A DNA stretch of 64,000 bases from Novosphingobium flavum (GCF_014230315.1 NZ_JACLAW010000003.1:62001-126000); one strand, 5' to 3'; shown: positions 33,587-44,723, counted from the stretch's first letter. Numbers and translations are program-made. Notes: generated by a model not told the origin, from the sequence alone.

Positions 33587-34342
33587 ATGATCGAACCCTG
33601 GCTCTATCCCGCGCTCACCGCCACGGCGGTGGTGACCGGCTTCGTCGATGCGATTGCCGGCGGCGGCGGCCTGATCATGGTTCCCGTGCTGGTCTTCGCC
33701 GGCCTGCCGCCGCACATCATGCTTGGCACCAACAAGGTCCAGTCGATGTGCGGCACGGCCATGGCAACCTACCGTTATCGCCGCGCCGGCCTGTTCCGCA
33801 TCGGCTCGAACAAGGCGCTGGTCGGCGCGGTCTTCGCCGGTGCCGCCGTCGGCGCGCTGGTCATCCAGCGGCTCGATTCCCGCATTCTCTCGCTGGCCGT
33901 GCCCCTTCTGCTGATGGCGGTCGCGCTCTACACGATCTTCTCGCCCCGGATGGACGACACCGACCGCGAGGCCCGCATCGGCGAGGGTGCCTATTACCCC
34001 GTCGGCTCGGCGATCGGCTTTTATGACGGGTTCTTCGGCCCCGGCACCGGGCAGTTCTTCGCCACCACGCTGGTCGGCCTGCGCGGCTTCGGCCTGACCC
34101 GCGCCACCGGCCTGACCAAGCTGCTCAACCTCACCAGCAACGTCGCCAGCGTGATCATCTTCGCGCTGGGCGGGCAGGTGATCTGGCTGCTCGGCCTTTG
34201 CATGGCGCTGGGCTCGATCGCCGGCGGCTGGCTCGGCGCGCACAGCGCCACCCGCTTCGGAGCGCGGTTGATCCGCCCGCTGATGATTACCGCCAGCCTG
34301 GCCTTGACGACGAAGCTGTTGTGGGGCTGGTTCGCCGGGTGA
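33587..34342 (+). CDS. TSUP/TauE-SafE-family membrane permease
   Basis: Transporter family linked to export or import of sulfite, sulfoacetate and other organosulfur anions. From ATG 33587 the product is 251 residues with about eight membrane segments. Signatures: VTGFVDAIAGGGGLIMVPVL and LGTNKVQSMCGTAMATYRYR in the first half, and the repeated half-motif GFYDGFFGPGTGQFFATTLV and TRATGLTKLLNLTSNVASVI. The gene is divergent from tgt (45 bases) and overlaps the next start by GTGA at 34339. Substrate unknown. Confidence 0.88.
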   Translation: MIEPWLYPALTATAVVTGFVDAIAGGGGLIMVPVLVFAGLPPHIMLGTNKVQSMCGTAMATYRYRRAGLFRIGSNKALVGAVFAGAAVGALVIQRLDSRILSLAVPLLLMAVALYTIFSPRMDDTDREARIGEGAYYPVGSAIGFYDGFFGPGTGQFFATTLVGLRGFGLTRATGLTKLLNLTSNVASVIIFALGGQVIWLLGLCMALGSIAGGWLGAHSATRFGARLIRPLMITASLALTTKLLWGWFAG

Positions 34343-35400
34343 GTCCGAGCGAATTCCTGAAGACCGAATGGCGCGAACTGACGCGGATCAACCCGTCGGC
34401 GCGTCCTTGGCAGATGCCATTGGTTGCCGCGCTGGTCACGGGGCTGCCGCTGCTGGCCGGCGCCGCGCTGGGCGACATGGCCCACGGCGTTGCCGCCATG
34501 CTCGGCACGCTGATCTTCCTTTACGTACCCGACGCCGCGCTGGGCCGCAGGATCGCCGTGCTGTGCGGCTGCGCCGTGGCGATGAGCGCCTGCTATGCCA
34601 TGGGCCTGGTTGCCGGTCATCTCGGGCTCTGGGGCGCGCCCTTCCTCGGCCTCGTCGCCATGGCGCTCACCATGGCGGCCCGTTATGCCCGGCTCAATCC
34701 GCCCGCCGGGCTGTTCTTCATCATGGCCGCTGCCATCGGCGCCTATGCCGGGGTTCCCCTCGCCGCCATTCCGCTTCGGGTCGGCCTGCTCGCGCTTGGC
34801 ACGATCCTCGCCCTCGTCGCGGGGGTGATCTACGGCCTGCTGGTGCCCGAGAGCGAGGCCGCGCGGGTCGCCCCGCCGCCGCCCCCCCTGACCCGCGAGG
34901 TCCTGCTGGTCGATCCGGCGATCATCGGCCTCGCTGTCGCGCTGTCGCTGCTCATTGCCGAGCTTCTTGGCGTCGAGCGGCCATACTGGGCGCCGGTCTC
35001 ATGCCTCGCGGTGATCCAGGGCGCGTCCCTGCGCGCGATCTGGACCCGGCAAACCCAGCGCGTCTTCGGCACGGCCATCGGCCTCGCCATCACCGCCGCG
35101 ATCTTCACCTTGCCGATCGGGCCATGGAGCGTCGCGCTAGCGATCACAGGCCTCACTTTCGTGGTCGAGGCGGCAGTAGTGCGGCACTACGGCTTTGCCG
35201 CGATGTTCTTTACCCCCATGTCGATCCTCGTCGCCGAAGCCCCGCGCCTCGGCGCCCTAGCTCCCGCCAGCGTGATGCAGGCCCGGCTGTTCGATACGAT
35301 CATCGGCAGCGCCGTCGGCGCCGCCTTCGGTCTGTTCATCCACCACACCCGTCTCAAGCGTCCGGTACGCAAGGCGCTGGGGCTGAACCATGAAGTCTAG
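34339..35400 (+). CDS. FUSC-family membrane protein
   Basis: Integral membrane protein of the fusaric-acid-resistance-like (FUSC / aromatic acid exporter) group. GTG 34339 overlaps the previous stop, giving 353 residues with about ten hydrophobic segments in two repeats, each preceded by a cytoplasmic linker; a Pro-rich loop (RVAPPPPPLTRE) separates the halves. The second half has ERPYWAPVSCLAVIQGASLR and RVFGTAIGLAITAAIFTLPI, the typical FUSC W-x-x-x-S/T and R-x-x-G-T/A-x-x-G motif. Probably co-transcribed with the TSUP gene. Its end overlaps the convergent aldolase-like gene by four bases. Confidence 0.82.
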   Translation: MSPSEFLKTEWRELTRINPSARPWQMPLVAALVTGLPLLAGAALGDMAHGVAAMLGTLIFLYVPDAALGRRIAVLCGCAVAMSACYAMGLVAGHLGLWGAPFLGLVAMALTMAARYARLNPPAGLFFIMAAAIGAYAGVPLAAIPLRVGLLALGTILALVAGVIYGLLVPESEAARVAPPPPPLTREVLLVDPAIIGLAVALSLLIAELLGVERPYWAPVSCLAVIQGASLRAIWTRQTQRVFGTAIGLAITAAIFTLPIGPWSVALAITGLTFVVEAAVVRHYGFAAMFFTPMSILVAEAPRLGALAPASVMQARLFDTIIGSAVGAAFGLFIHHTRLKRPVRKALGLNHEV

Positions 35401-36173
35401 CGCTGCTTGAGGTGCGAGACCCACAGCTGCCACGGCCGGTCGAGCTGCTCGTCATTGGTCCGTGCCGCGCCCAACGCTTCCGCCGGATTGAGGTAAGTCA
35501 CCGGGCCCAGCTTCATCGCCTCGGCCTGTAGCGCGCCATTCCGCTCCGCATAGACCGCGCGGTAGACGACCTGCCGCAACGAGCTGCCGACGATGGTCGC
35601 CCCATGCCCGCGCATCAACACCATCGGCCCCGAGCCGAGCCGCCGGGCCAGCGCCGCGCCCAGCGGGGCCGAACGGATCAGCATGTCCGTCCCCGCCCCG
35701 CCAGCACTGCGGATCTCGAACACCGGCACCCCGGCGCCAAGAAACCCTGCCATGTGATAGACCGGGCGCAGCACCTGGCCGCTCACCCCGAACGGAATCA
35801 GCCCCGGCGAATGATTGTGCACCACGGCCTGCACCTCCGGCCGGGCCTGATAGACCGCGCAGTGGATGAACCGCTCCAGATAGAGCCGCGGCTGGCCCGA
35901 GACCGCCTCGCAGGTCGCGGCGTCCACCTCGACCACGTCCGCCCCGCTCACCAGTTCGGGCGCGAGCGAGCGTGAAATGAAGAAATGTCCGGGATTGGCC
36001 GCCGATCGCACGCTGGCATGGCCGAACCCGTCAACCACGCCGAGATCGGCCAGGATGTGATTGGCCATGACAAGGTCAGCCTTGCGCGCGGCATCGTCAT
36101 CCGCCGGCTGCGCCATCACGCGCCCCGCCCCCACCAGGGCCATTGCCGCCAACCAGCCCGCGCCTCTCGCCAT
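35397..36173 (-). CDS. exported class II aldolase/adducin-family protein
   Basis: The fold is that of class II aldolases (fuculose-phosphate aldolase type), which use zinc held by histidines. Visible motifs: MANHILADLGVVDGFGHASV, FFISRSLAPELVSGADVVEV, VHNHSPGLIPFGVSG with a metal-binding His-x-His, and RGHGATIVGSSLRQVVYRAV. Two adjacent ATGs (36179 and 36173) are possible; the second has GGAG at the better distance and is used here (258 residues). The N-terminus is a clear Sec signal peptide (WLAAMALVGAGRVMAQ), unusual for this mostly cytoplasmic family. Substrate unknown. Confidence 0.82.
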   Translation of the reverse strand: MARGAGWLAAMALVGAGRVMAQPADDDAARKADLVMANHILADLGVVDGFGHASVRSAANPGHFFISRSLAPELVSGADVVEVDAATCEAVSGQPRLYLERFIHCAVYQARPEVQAVVHNHSPGLIPFGVSGQVLRPVYHMAGFLGAGVPVFEIRSAGGAGTDMLIRSAPLGAALARRLGSGPMVLMRGHGATIVGSSLRQVVYRAVYAERNGALQAEAMKLGPVTYLNPAEALGAARTNDEQLDRPWQLWVSHLKQR

Positions 36174-36236
36174 GTCCATCTCCGCTTTGTCCCCCGAACC
36201 TAACGGCGCGGTGCGGCCGGGCAACTGGCCAAACCG

Positions 36237-37265
36237 CTAAGGAAGCAGCAGGCTCGAATCTCCATAGCTGTAGAACCGGTAGCCCTCGGCAATGGCATGG
36301 GCATAGACCGCCTGCATCCGCTCCAGCCCCATCAGGGCCGAAACCAGCATGAACAGTGTGGACTTGGGCAGGTGGAAATTGGTCATCAGCCCGTCGATCG
36401 CCCGGAACCTGTAGCCGGGGGTGATGAAGATTCGCGTGTCGCCGGCAAATGCGCGGATCACCCCGTCCTCGCCGGTCGCGCTTTCGAGCAGGCGCAGCGA
36501 GGTCGTGCCCACGGCGATCACCCGGCGCCCGGCCGCGCGCACGGCATTGAGACGCTCGGCCACGTCCGCCTCGATCCGCCCCCACTCGGCGTGCATGGCA
36601 TGGTCTGCCGTGTCCTCGGCCTTGACCGGAAGGAAAGTCCCCGCCCCCACGTGTAGCGTCAGTGTCTCGTGGCCCACGCCGCGCGCGGCCAGCGCCGCCA
36701 TCAGCTCCGGCGTAAAGTGCAGCGCCGCGGTCGGCGCGGCCACGGCCCCTTCCTCGCGCGCGAACATAGTCTGGTAATCGGACTTGTCAGCCTCGTCGGT
36801 CGGCCGCCTGCCCGCGATGTAGGGCGGCAGCGGCATCGACCCGGCCCGTTCGAGCAGGACCTCGACTGGCTCGTCGCCATGGAAGCCCAGGGTCCAGCTG
36901 CCGTCGTCATGACGCTCTTCGGCCGTCGCCCAGACCCCGGCGGGAAATTCCACCTCATCGCCCACGCGCAGCCGCTTCGCATTGCGGATGAAGGCCTGCC
37001 AGCGCCGCAGGTCTATCCGCTTGTGCAGGGTCGCGCCGATCCGCGCCGCGCCCCGCCGGCCTTCCAGCTGCGCCGGGATCACCCGGGTGTCGTTGAACAC
37101 CAGCACGTCGCCGGGCTCGAGCAGGTCAGGCAGGTTGCGAACAATCAGATCGCCGAACGCCCCTTCGCGCCCGACCCTCAGCAGCCGCGCGGAATCGCGC
37201 GGGCGCGCCGGGCGCAGCGCGATCCGCTCGGGCGGCAGTTCGAAGTCGAACAGGTCAACGCGCAT
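36237..37265 (-). CDS. queA: S-adenosylmethionine:tRNA ribosyltransferase-isomerase
   Basis: Transfers the ribosyl part of S-adenosylmethionine to preQ1 in tRNA, forming epoxyqueuosine. The 342-residue full-length protein begins [20 protein letters not shown] and has [32 protein letters not shown] [55 protein letters not shown] and the C-terminal [19 protein letters not shown]. It is 30 bases downstream of the cyclophilin gene, in the order cyclophilin-queA common among Sphingomonadales. Confidence 0.97.
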   Translation of the reverse strand: MRVDLFDFELPPERIALRPARPRDSARLLRVGREGAFGDLIVRNLPDLLEPGDVLVFNDTRVIPAQLEGRRGAARIGATLHKRIDLRRWQAFIRNAKRLRVGDEVEFPAGVWATAEERHDDGSWTLGFHGDEPVEVLLERAGSMPLPPYIAGRRPTDEADKSDYQTMFAREEGAVAAPTAALHFTPELMAALAARGVGHETLTLHVGAGTFLPVKAEDTADHAMHAEWGRIEADVAERLNAVRAAGRRVIAVGTTSLRLLESATGEDGVIRAFAGDTRIFITPGYRFRAIDGLMTNFHLPKSTLFMLVSALMGLERMQAVYAHAIAEGYRFYSYGDSSLLLP

Positions 37266-37295
37266 AGGCAGTGCCCGGCTTTACCCGGAAACGGA

Positions 37296-38033
37296 TCAGC
37301 TCTTGGGCTTTGCCTTGACCGGCGCCTTCACCGGCGCCTTGGCAGTCGCCTTGGTCGGAGCAGCCGGCGCGGCCGGTGCCGGCGCGAGGCTCGGCGGGGC
37401 CAAGGTCACGGGCGGAGGCGGCGGCGGCAGCATCTGCGGCTTGTTCTCGCTGGCAATCGAGGCCTGGAGGATCTTGGTCGGATTGGCCGGCGGCTCGCCC
37501 CGCGTGATCGCGTCGACATATTGCATCCCGCCGATCACCCGGCCAAAGTCGGTATACTTCCGGTCCAGCGCGAAGCGCGGATAGAACACGATGAAGAACT
37601 GACTGTTGGCCGTGTCCGGCTGGTCGGTCCGGGCCATCGAGACGGTGCCGCGCACGTGCGGCAGGGTATTGAACTCCGCCTTGAGGTCCGGCAGGTCGGA
37701 ACCGCCCTGCCCGGTCCCGGTCGGATCGCCGGTCTGGGCCATGAAGCCGTCAATCACGCGGTGAAAGATGATCCCGTTGTAGAAGCCGCGCTTGGCCAGC
37801 GTCTTGATCCGCTCGACATGGTTCGGCGCCCATTTGGGCATCAGCCGGATCGTCACCCGCCCGCCGTTGGACAGGTCGAGCAACAGCACGTTATCGGGAT
37901 CGTGGGTCGGGTCCATGTCCACCAATGCGCTCAGCGCGGGCGCCGGTGCGGGGACCGGGTCCTTGGCCAGCGCGGGCGCGGCAATCAGCGCAAGCGCCAG
38001 CGGAAAGGCGGAGAGAAGGCTGCGACGGATCAT
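37296..38033 (-). CDS. periplasmic cyclophilin-type peptidyl-prolyl isomerase
   Basis: Speeds proline cis-trans isomerisation in exported proteins. From ATG 38033 the 245-residue precursor has a Sec signal (LLSAFPLALALIAAPALAKD), then a cyclophilin domain with the core motif RGFYNGIIFHRVIDGFMAQT, GDPTGTGQGGSD and VSMARTDQPDTANSQFFIVF, which contain the catalytic Arg and the FxxQ-type residues. The C-terminal 60 residues are a low-complexity Pro, Ala and Lys tail (PPPPPPVTLAPPSLAPAPAA then KAPVKAPVKAKPKS), probably disordered. Between coaD and queA on the same strand. Confidence 0.9.
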   Translation of the reverse strand: MIRRSLLSAFPLALALIAAPALAKDPVPAPAPALSALVDMDPTHDPDNVLLLDLSNGGRVTIRLMPKWAPNHVERIKTLAKRGFYNGIIFHRVIDGFMAQTGDPTGTGQGGSDLPDLKAEFNTLPHVRGTVSMARTDQPDTANSQFFIVFYPRFALDRKYTDFGRVIGGMQYVDAITRGEPPANPTKILQASIASENKPQMLPPPPPPVTLAPPSLAPAPAAPAAPTKATAKAPVKAPVKAKPKS

Positions 38034-38131
38034 CAGGTCACTCACGTAATCGGCGCTAACCATGGCACCGGGTCGATGCGGGATAGCGATGGTCAACTGT
38101 CATGGCAATTAACAGGCGAAATATGGGGCGC

Positions 38132-38641
38132 CTAATCCCCGAGCAGGCCACGCTCGGCCACCCGCTTGACCACGTCCTCTCGCACGGCCGGGCTGACGAA
38201 GCGGCCGATTTCGCCCCCGAACAGGGCGATTTCCTTGACCAGCCGCGAGGCGATCGGCTGGAGCGAGACGTCGGCCATCAGGAACACGGTCTCGATGCTG
38301 GCATTGAGCTGCTGGTTCATGCCCGCCATCTGGTATTCGTATTCGAAGTCGGCCACGGCGCGCAGGCCCCGCACGATCACGTTGGCCCCCTGAACCTCGG
38401 CGAACTTCATGAGCAGGGCATTGAAGCCCACGACCTCGACGTTCTCGACCTTCAGCGCGGCCACTTCGCGGCGGACCATGTCCATCCGTTCCGCGGGCGT
38501 GAACATCGGGTTCTTGGACGGATTGGTCGTCACCCCGATGATCAGCCGGTCAACCAGCTTGGCCCCGCGCCGGATGATGTCGGCATGACCCAGCGTGATC
38601 GGATCGAATGTTCCGGGATAGACCCCCACGCGCTCCTTCAT
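38132..38641 (-). CDS. coaD: phosphopantetheine adenylyltransferase
   Basis: Penultimate step of coenzyme A synthesis: 4'-phosphopantetheine plus ATP to dephospho-CoA. The 169-residue protein has the nucleotidyltransferase motif GVYPGTFDPITLGHADIIRR (T-x-G-H), GVTTNPSKNPMFTPAERMDM, NVIVRGLRAVADFEYEYQMA and MADVSLQPIASRLVKEIALF, where the usual S-S-S/T-x-V-K-E motif reads ASRLVKEI. Located between ispA and the cyclophilin gene, all on the minus strand, 18 bases after ispA. Confidence 0.96.
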   Translation of the reverse strand: MKERVGVYPGTFDPITLGHADIIRRGAKLVDRLIIGVTTNPSKNPMFTPAERMDMVRREVAALKVENVEVVGFNALLMKFAEVQGANVIVRGLRAVADFEYEYQMAGMNQQLNASIETVFLMADVSLQPIASRLVKEIALFGGEIGRFVSPAVREDVVKRVAERGLLGD

Positions 38642-38659
38642 ACCCCCACCCCCATTCTT

Positions 38660-39550
38660 TTACCGGTCTCGCTCGACGATAAACCGCGCCAGTTCGCGCA
38701 GCAGGTCCGCCTCGGCGCCATATTGCCCGAGATGCGCGATCGCCTGATCCACCAGCATGCGCGCCTGGGACCGCGCCCGGTCCGGCCCCAGCAGCGAAAG
38801 AAAGGTCTGCTTGCCCGCCGCCGCATCCTTGCGCAGCGCCTTGCCTGCCGCAGCCTCGTCACCCTCGTGGTCGAGCAGGTCATCGGCAATCTGGAAGGCA
38901 AGGCCAATGTCGCGTGCATAGGCGCGCAGATGCGTGCGCCCCTCCGGCGGCAGGCGGCCAAGGATCGCCCCCATTTCCACCGCGGCGCCAAGCAGCGCCC
39001 CGGTCTTGAGCTGCTGCAGCTTGGTCACCGTCGGCAGGTCGAACGCGGTCGTCTCGGCGACGATGTCCATCATCTGCCCCCCGGCCATGCCCTGCAGGCC
39101 CGAGGCCGTGGCAAGGCACAGGGTCAGTTCGGCGCGGGTAAAGGGATCGCCGGTCAACGCCGGGTCGCCGAGGATTTCGAAGGCAAAGGCATGCAGCGCA
39201 TCGCCGGCCAGCACGGCGGTGGCATCGTCGAACACCTTGTGCACGGTCGGCTTGCCATGGCGCAGGTCGTCATCGTCCATGCACGGCAGGTCGTCGTGAA
39301 TCAGCGAATAGACATGGATCGCCTCGAGCGCGAGGCTGGTGCGCACCGCCATCTCCCGGTCCACGCCGTGCAGTTCGGCGGTCGCGGTCAGCAGCAGCGG
39401 CCGGATTCGCTTGCCCCCGCCGATCACGGCATAGCGCATGGCCTCGGTCAGCCGCGCCCGGGCGTCGGACGGCACCGGCAGTAGCGCGTCAAAGCCCGAA
39501 TCGACCTCGGCCTGGATGCGCTGCAACGCCTGCTTCAATAGACCGGCCAT
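38660..39550 (-). CDS. ispA: polyprenyl (farnesyl) diphosphate synthase
   Basis: Condenses isopentenyl diphosphate with allylic diphosphates to farnesyl or geranylgeranyl diphosphate. From ATG 39550 the product is 296 residues. It has the substrate motifs GGGKRIRPLLLTATAELHGV, the first aspartate-rich motif HDDLPCMDDDDLRHGKPTVH and the second FQIADDLLDHEGDEAAAGKA. The two-residue insertion in the first aspartate motif (DDxxxxD) is characteristic of bacterial FPP synthases. The frame is open upstream, overlapping xseB, but the xseB-ispA pairing with 16 bases between fixes the start. Confidence 0.93.
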   Translation of the reverse strand: MAGLLKQALQRIQAEVDSGFDALLPVPSDARARLTEAMRYAVIGGGKRIRPLLLTATAELHGVDREMAVRTSLALEAIHVYSLIHDDLPCMDDDDLRHGKPTVHKVFDDATAVLAGDALHAFAFEILGDPALTGDPFTRAELTLCLATASGLQGMAGGQMMDIVAETTAFDLPTVTKLQQLKTGALLGAAVEMGAILGRLPPEGRTHLRAYARDIGLAFQIADDLLDHEGDEAAAGKALRKDAAAGKQTFLSLLGPDRARSQARMLVDQAIAHLGQYGAEADLLRELARFIVERDR

Positions 39551-39566
39551 GATTCCCGCCGGCCTT

Positions 39567-39821
39567 TCAGCGACCGGATTCGTCAAACGGCTGCGTTCCC
39601 GCGGCCTGCCCGTCGGCGCCGGCCACGATCTTCTCGATTCGCGCGCTCGCCGCGTCGAGCCGGGCCTGGCAATGCCGCCGCAGCGCCTCGCCGCGCTCAT
39701 AGAGCGTGATCGAATCGTCGAGCGGAACCTCCCCGCTCTCCAGTTTGCGAACAACGTCCTCGAGCGCGCGCAGCGCGTCCTCGAAGCTCAGCGATGCGAT
39801 ATCGGCAGGACTTTCGGCCAT
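39567..39821 (-). CDS. xseB: exodeoxyribonuclease VII small subunit
   Basis: Small subunit of the single-strand exonuclease VII. From ATG 39821 the product is 84 residues, normal for the family, with SLSFEDALRALEDVVRKLES, GEVPLDDSITLYERGEALRR and HCQARLDAASARIEKI. It is the first gene of the run xseB-ispA-coaD-cyclophilin-queA on the minus strand. Between it and the divergent purL lie three tandem repeats, so its promoter must be in or near them. Confidence 0.95.
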   Translation of the reverse strand: MAESPADIASLSFEDALRALEDVVRKLESGEVPLDDSITLYERGEALRRHCQARLDAASARIEKIVAGADGQAAGTQPFDESGR

Positions 39822-39878
39822 GTGCGCTGCAATGGCCCCGCCGCTCCGCCCGGTCAAGCGGGTGGTCCTGCTTCTTAG

Positions 39879-39938
39879 CCGGTTTGCTTGAAGCGATGCC
39901 GGTTTGCTTGAAGCGATGCCGGTTTGCTTGAAGCGATT
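39879..39938 (+). repeat. three tandem 20-base repeats upstream of purL
   Basis: Unit CCGGTTTGCTTGAAGCGATG occurs at 39879-39898, 39899-39918 and 39919-39938; the third copy differs only in its last base. The array lies in the 137-base space between the divergent xseB and purL genes and ends 20 bases before the purL ATG (39959). The unit length of 20 is close to two helical turns. It may be a set of operator sites or a slippage product. Confidence 0.9.
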
Positions 39939-39958
39939 CTGGCGCTAAGGGCACGCGC

Positions 39959-42114
<2,156 letters not shown>

Positions 42115-42118
<4 letters not shown>

Positions 42119-42858
42119 CCCTGGGGTCCATCCGCGTCGGCATCGGCGGATGGACCTACGAACCATGGCGCGGGGTGTTCTATCCCGAGGGCCTGCCGCA
42201 CAGGCGCGAGCTTGCCTATGCGGCGGAGCTCCTGACCGCGATCGAGATCAACGCCACCTATTACGGGCGGCAGAAGCCGAGCAGCTTCGCCGCCTGGGCG
42301 GAGGCCGCGCCCGAAGGGTTCCGCTTCAGCCTCAAGGCCTCGCGCTACGCCACGGCGCGCAAGGCGCTGGCCGAGGGCAAGGACTCGGTCGACAAATTCC
42401 TCGGCCAAGGCTTCACTGAACTGGGCGACAAGCTCGGCCCGATCCTCTGGCAATTTCGCGATGGCAAACGCTTCGAGCGCGAGGATTTCGCCCGCTTCCT
42501 CGATCTTGTTCCCGACCGGATTGAAGGGCGCGACCTGCGCCACGCCCTCGAAGTGCGCGACGAAAGCTTTCGCGACCCCGCCTTCCTCGATCTGGCGCGG
42601 AGCCGGAACATGGCCGTCGTCTTCGCCGACGACGAAAGCTTCCCCTGCATCGCAGAGCAAACGGCCGATTTTACCTATGCCCGCCTGCAAGGCTCGGCCG
42701 AGTCCTGCGAAACCGGCTACGACGCGCCGGCCCTCGACCACTGGGCCGATCAGGCACACCAATGGTCGCGGGGTGGCCGCGACGTCTATCTGTTCTTCAT
42801 CTCAGGCGCCAAGGTCCGCAACCCGGCCGCCGCACAGGCCCTGATCGCACGCCTGTAA
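42115..42858 (+). CDS. DUF72 family protein
   Basis: A TIM-barrel protein of unknown function found in all domains of life. GTG 42115 overlaps the purL stop. The 247-residue product opens with the family signature [20 protein letters not shown] and has [66 protein letters not shown] and [20 protein letters not shown]. Probably co-transcribed with purL. It is convergent with serB, 7 bases apart. Confidence 0.9.
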
Positions 42859-42865
42859 AGGGCGC

Positions 42866-43750
42866 TTACTCCCAGACCCATTCCTCACGCGGGATCCCCA
42901 GCAGCGCCAGCACGCTGGTCAGATCACCCCGCGCCACCCAGCCGTCACCCGCCGCCTTGGCCTTGGGCTTGGCATGATAGGCCACGCCATAAGTAGCTGC
43001 CTCGATCATCGGGATGTCGTTCGCGCCGTCGCCGGTGGCGAGGCTGATCGCATGGTCGCCCAGCCGGGCCATTTCCTCGAGCAGCACGGCCTTCTTGACG
43101 CCACTGTCCGTGATGCCGCCAACCAGTCCGCCGGTCAGCTTGCCTTCGTGCACCGCGAGCCGGTTCGCCACGACCCGCTCGAACCCGAGCTGCTCGGCCA
43201 CCGGATCGGCGAACTGGTGAAAGCCCCCGGTCACGAGCACGGTGAAGCACCCGCGTGACTTCAGCGTCGCCACCAACACCTTTGCCCCCGGCATGGCGGC
43301 AATGCGCTGGTCGAGGCACTGCTGGATCGCCTCCTCGCCCAGCCCCGCCAGCAGTCCGACGCGCTCGGTCAGCGCCTGGGCGAAATCCAGTTCGCCCTGC
43401 ATCGCGCGCTCGGTGATGTCGGCGATCTGGTCCTTGATCCCGGCAAAGTCAGCCAGTTCGTCGATGCATTCGGCCGAGATCATCGTCGAATCCATGTCCG
43501 AGATGAACAGGTGCGGCACGTCGATCGGCTTGTCGGAAACCAGCAGGTCGACCGGGCCGAAACACGCGTCCAGCACTTCGCGCAGCACCGCCGCGTCGCC
43601 GTGCGGCAATTGCAGTTCGACCGTATTCTCGCCGCTTTCCAGTTCCTCGGCCATGGCCACCGGCATGCCGCGTTCGGCCAGCAAGGCACGCGCCTTGTCA
43701 AGATTGGCTGCAAGCGTCGAAGTCTCTGCTATCAGGCGGGCGATGAGCAC
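42866..43750 (-). CDS. serB: phosphoserine phosphatase SerB
   Basis: Last step of serine synthesis. The GTG at 43750 with AAAGGA upstream gives 294 residues and starts VLIARLIAETSTLAANLDKA, as the family does; the frame stays open for 49 more codons through miaA, which is not credible. An N-terminal ACT-like part is followed by the HAD catalytic domain with DMDSTMISAECIDELADFAG (nucleophile Asp), VTGGFHQFADPVAEQLGF and ATGDGANDIPMIEAATYGVA (GDGxND). Its start lies inside the first codons of the divergent miaA gene. Confidence 0.95.
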   Translation of the reverse strand: MLIARLIAETSTLAANLDKARALLAERGMPVAMAEELESGENTVELQLPHGDAAVLREVLDACFGPVDLLVSDKPIDVPHLFISDMDSTMISAECIDELADFAGIKDQIADITERAMQGELDFAQALTERVGLLAGLGEEAIQQCLDQRIAAMPGAKVLVATLKSRGCFTVLVTGGFHQFADPVAEQLGFERVVANRLAVHEGKLTGGLVGGITDSGVKKAVLLEEMARLGDHAISLATGDGANDIPMIEAATYGVAYHAKPKAKAAGDGWVARGDLTSVLALLGIPREEWVWE

Positions 43751-44723
43751 CGGTGAATCCTTTTTCCAGCGCGGCGCCTCGGGGGGGCTGCCGCCGGTCG
43801 CGCTCATTGCAGGGCCAACCGCCAGCGGCAAGAGCGATCTTGCAGTGCGCCTCGCCCTGCGCCTTGCCGAACAGGGCCGCGAAGCCGTGATCGTCAATGC
43901 CGACAGCGCGCAGGTCTATGCCGATCTCGCCGTACTCAGCGCCCGCCCCTCGGCCGCCGACATGGCCGGGATCGAACACCGCCTCTACGGCGCGTGGGAC
44001 GGTGCCCGCCCCTGCTCCGCCGCCGATTGGGCCGAGGCCGCCAAGGCCGAAATCGCTGAGCTTCATGCCCGCGGCGCCGTGCCGATCCTCGTCGGCGGTA
44101 CTGGCCTCTATATCCGCACGCTGCTGCAGGGCATCGCCCCGGTGCCCGAGATATGCCCCCTGATCCGCGCCGAAGTCCGCGCCCTGCCGGTGGTCGAGGC
44201 GTACCACGAACTGCACCAGCTCGATCCCGCCCGCGCCTCTGCCCTGCATCCTTCCGATACGGCCCGCGTCGCCCGCGCGCTCGAAGTCGTGCTGGCCACG
44301 GGCCGCACCCTCGCCCAATGGCAGGAGCGCAGCGAAGGCGGCATTGCCGGGGCGATCGACCTACGCCCCGCCATCCTCCTGCCCGACCGGGCATGGCTCT
44401 ACGAACGGTGCGACCGCCGTTTCGGCCTGATGCTCGAACAGGGCGCCGTCGAAGAGGTCGCCGCCCTCCTCGCGCGCGCCCTGCCTGCCGACGCCCCGGT
44501 CCTGCGCGCGATCGGCGTGCCCGAGATCGCCGGCCATCTCGCCGGAAACTGGACGCTCGAAGAGGCGCAGACTCGCGGCGCCCAGGCCACCCGCAACTAC
44601 GTGAAACGCCAGTTCACCTGGCTCCGGCACCAGTTTCCGGCCGACTGGCTTCGGCTCGCAGCATTTCCTTACGATGAAATGACCCTAAACGACGTTTTAT
44701 TTCACGATCTCGGGTTGACCTGA
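43743..44723 (+). CDS. miaA: tRNA dimethylallyltransferase
   Basis: Adds the dimethylallyl group to A37 of tRNAs that read UNN codons. From ATG 43743 the product is 326 residues. P-loop AGPTASGKSDLAVRLALRLA, IVNADSAQVYADLAVLSARP with the DSxQxY motif, VGGTGLYIRTLLQG and RNYVKRQFTWLRHQFPADWL. No other start is available between 43743 and the P-loop, so the eight-base head-to-head overlap with serB is probably real, and each promoter must sit in the coding DNA of the other gene. Confidence 0.94.
   Translation: MSTGESFFQRGASGGLPPVALIAGPTASGKSDLAVRLALRLAEQGREAVIVNADSAQVYADLAVLSARPSAADMAGIEHRLYGAWDGARPCSAADWAEAAKAEIAELHARGAVPILVGGTGLYIRTLLQGIAPVPEICPLIRAEVRALPVVEAYHELHQLDPARASALHPSDTARVARALEVVLATGRTLAQWQERSEGGIAGAIDLRPAILLPDRAWLYERCDRRFGLMLEQGAVEEVAALLARALPADAPVLRAIGVPEIAGHLAGNWTLEEAQTRGAQATRNYVKRQFTWLRHQFPADWLRLAAFPYDEMTLNDVLFHDLGLT

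Noticed and set aside
39879..39938. CRISPR array
   Set aside because: Three units are directly adjacent with no spacers; no cas genes in the window.
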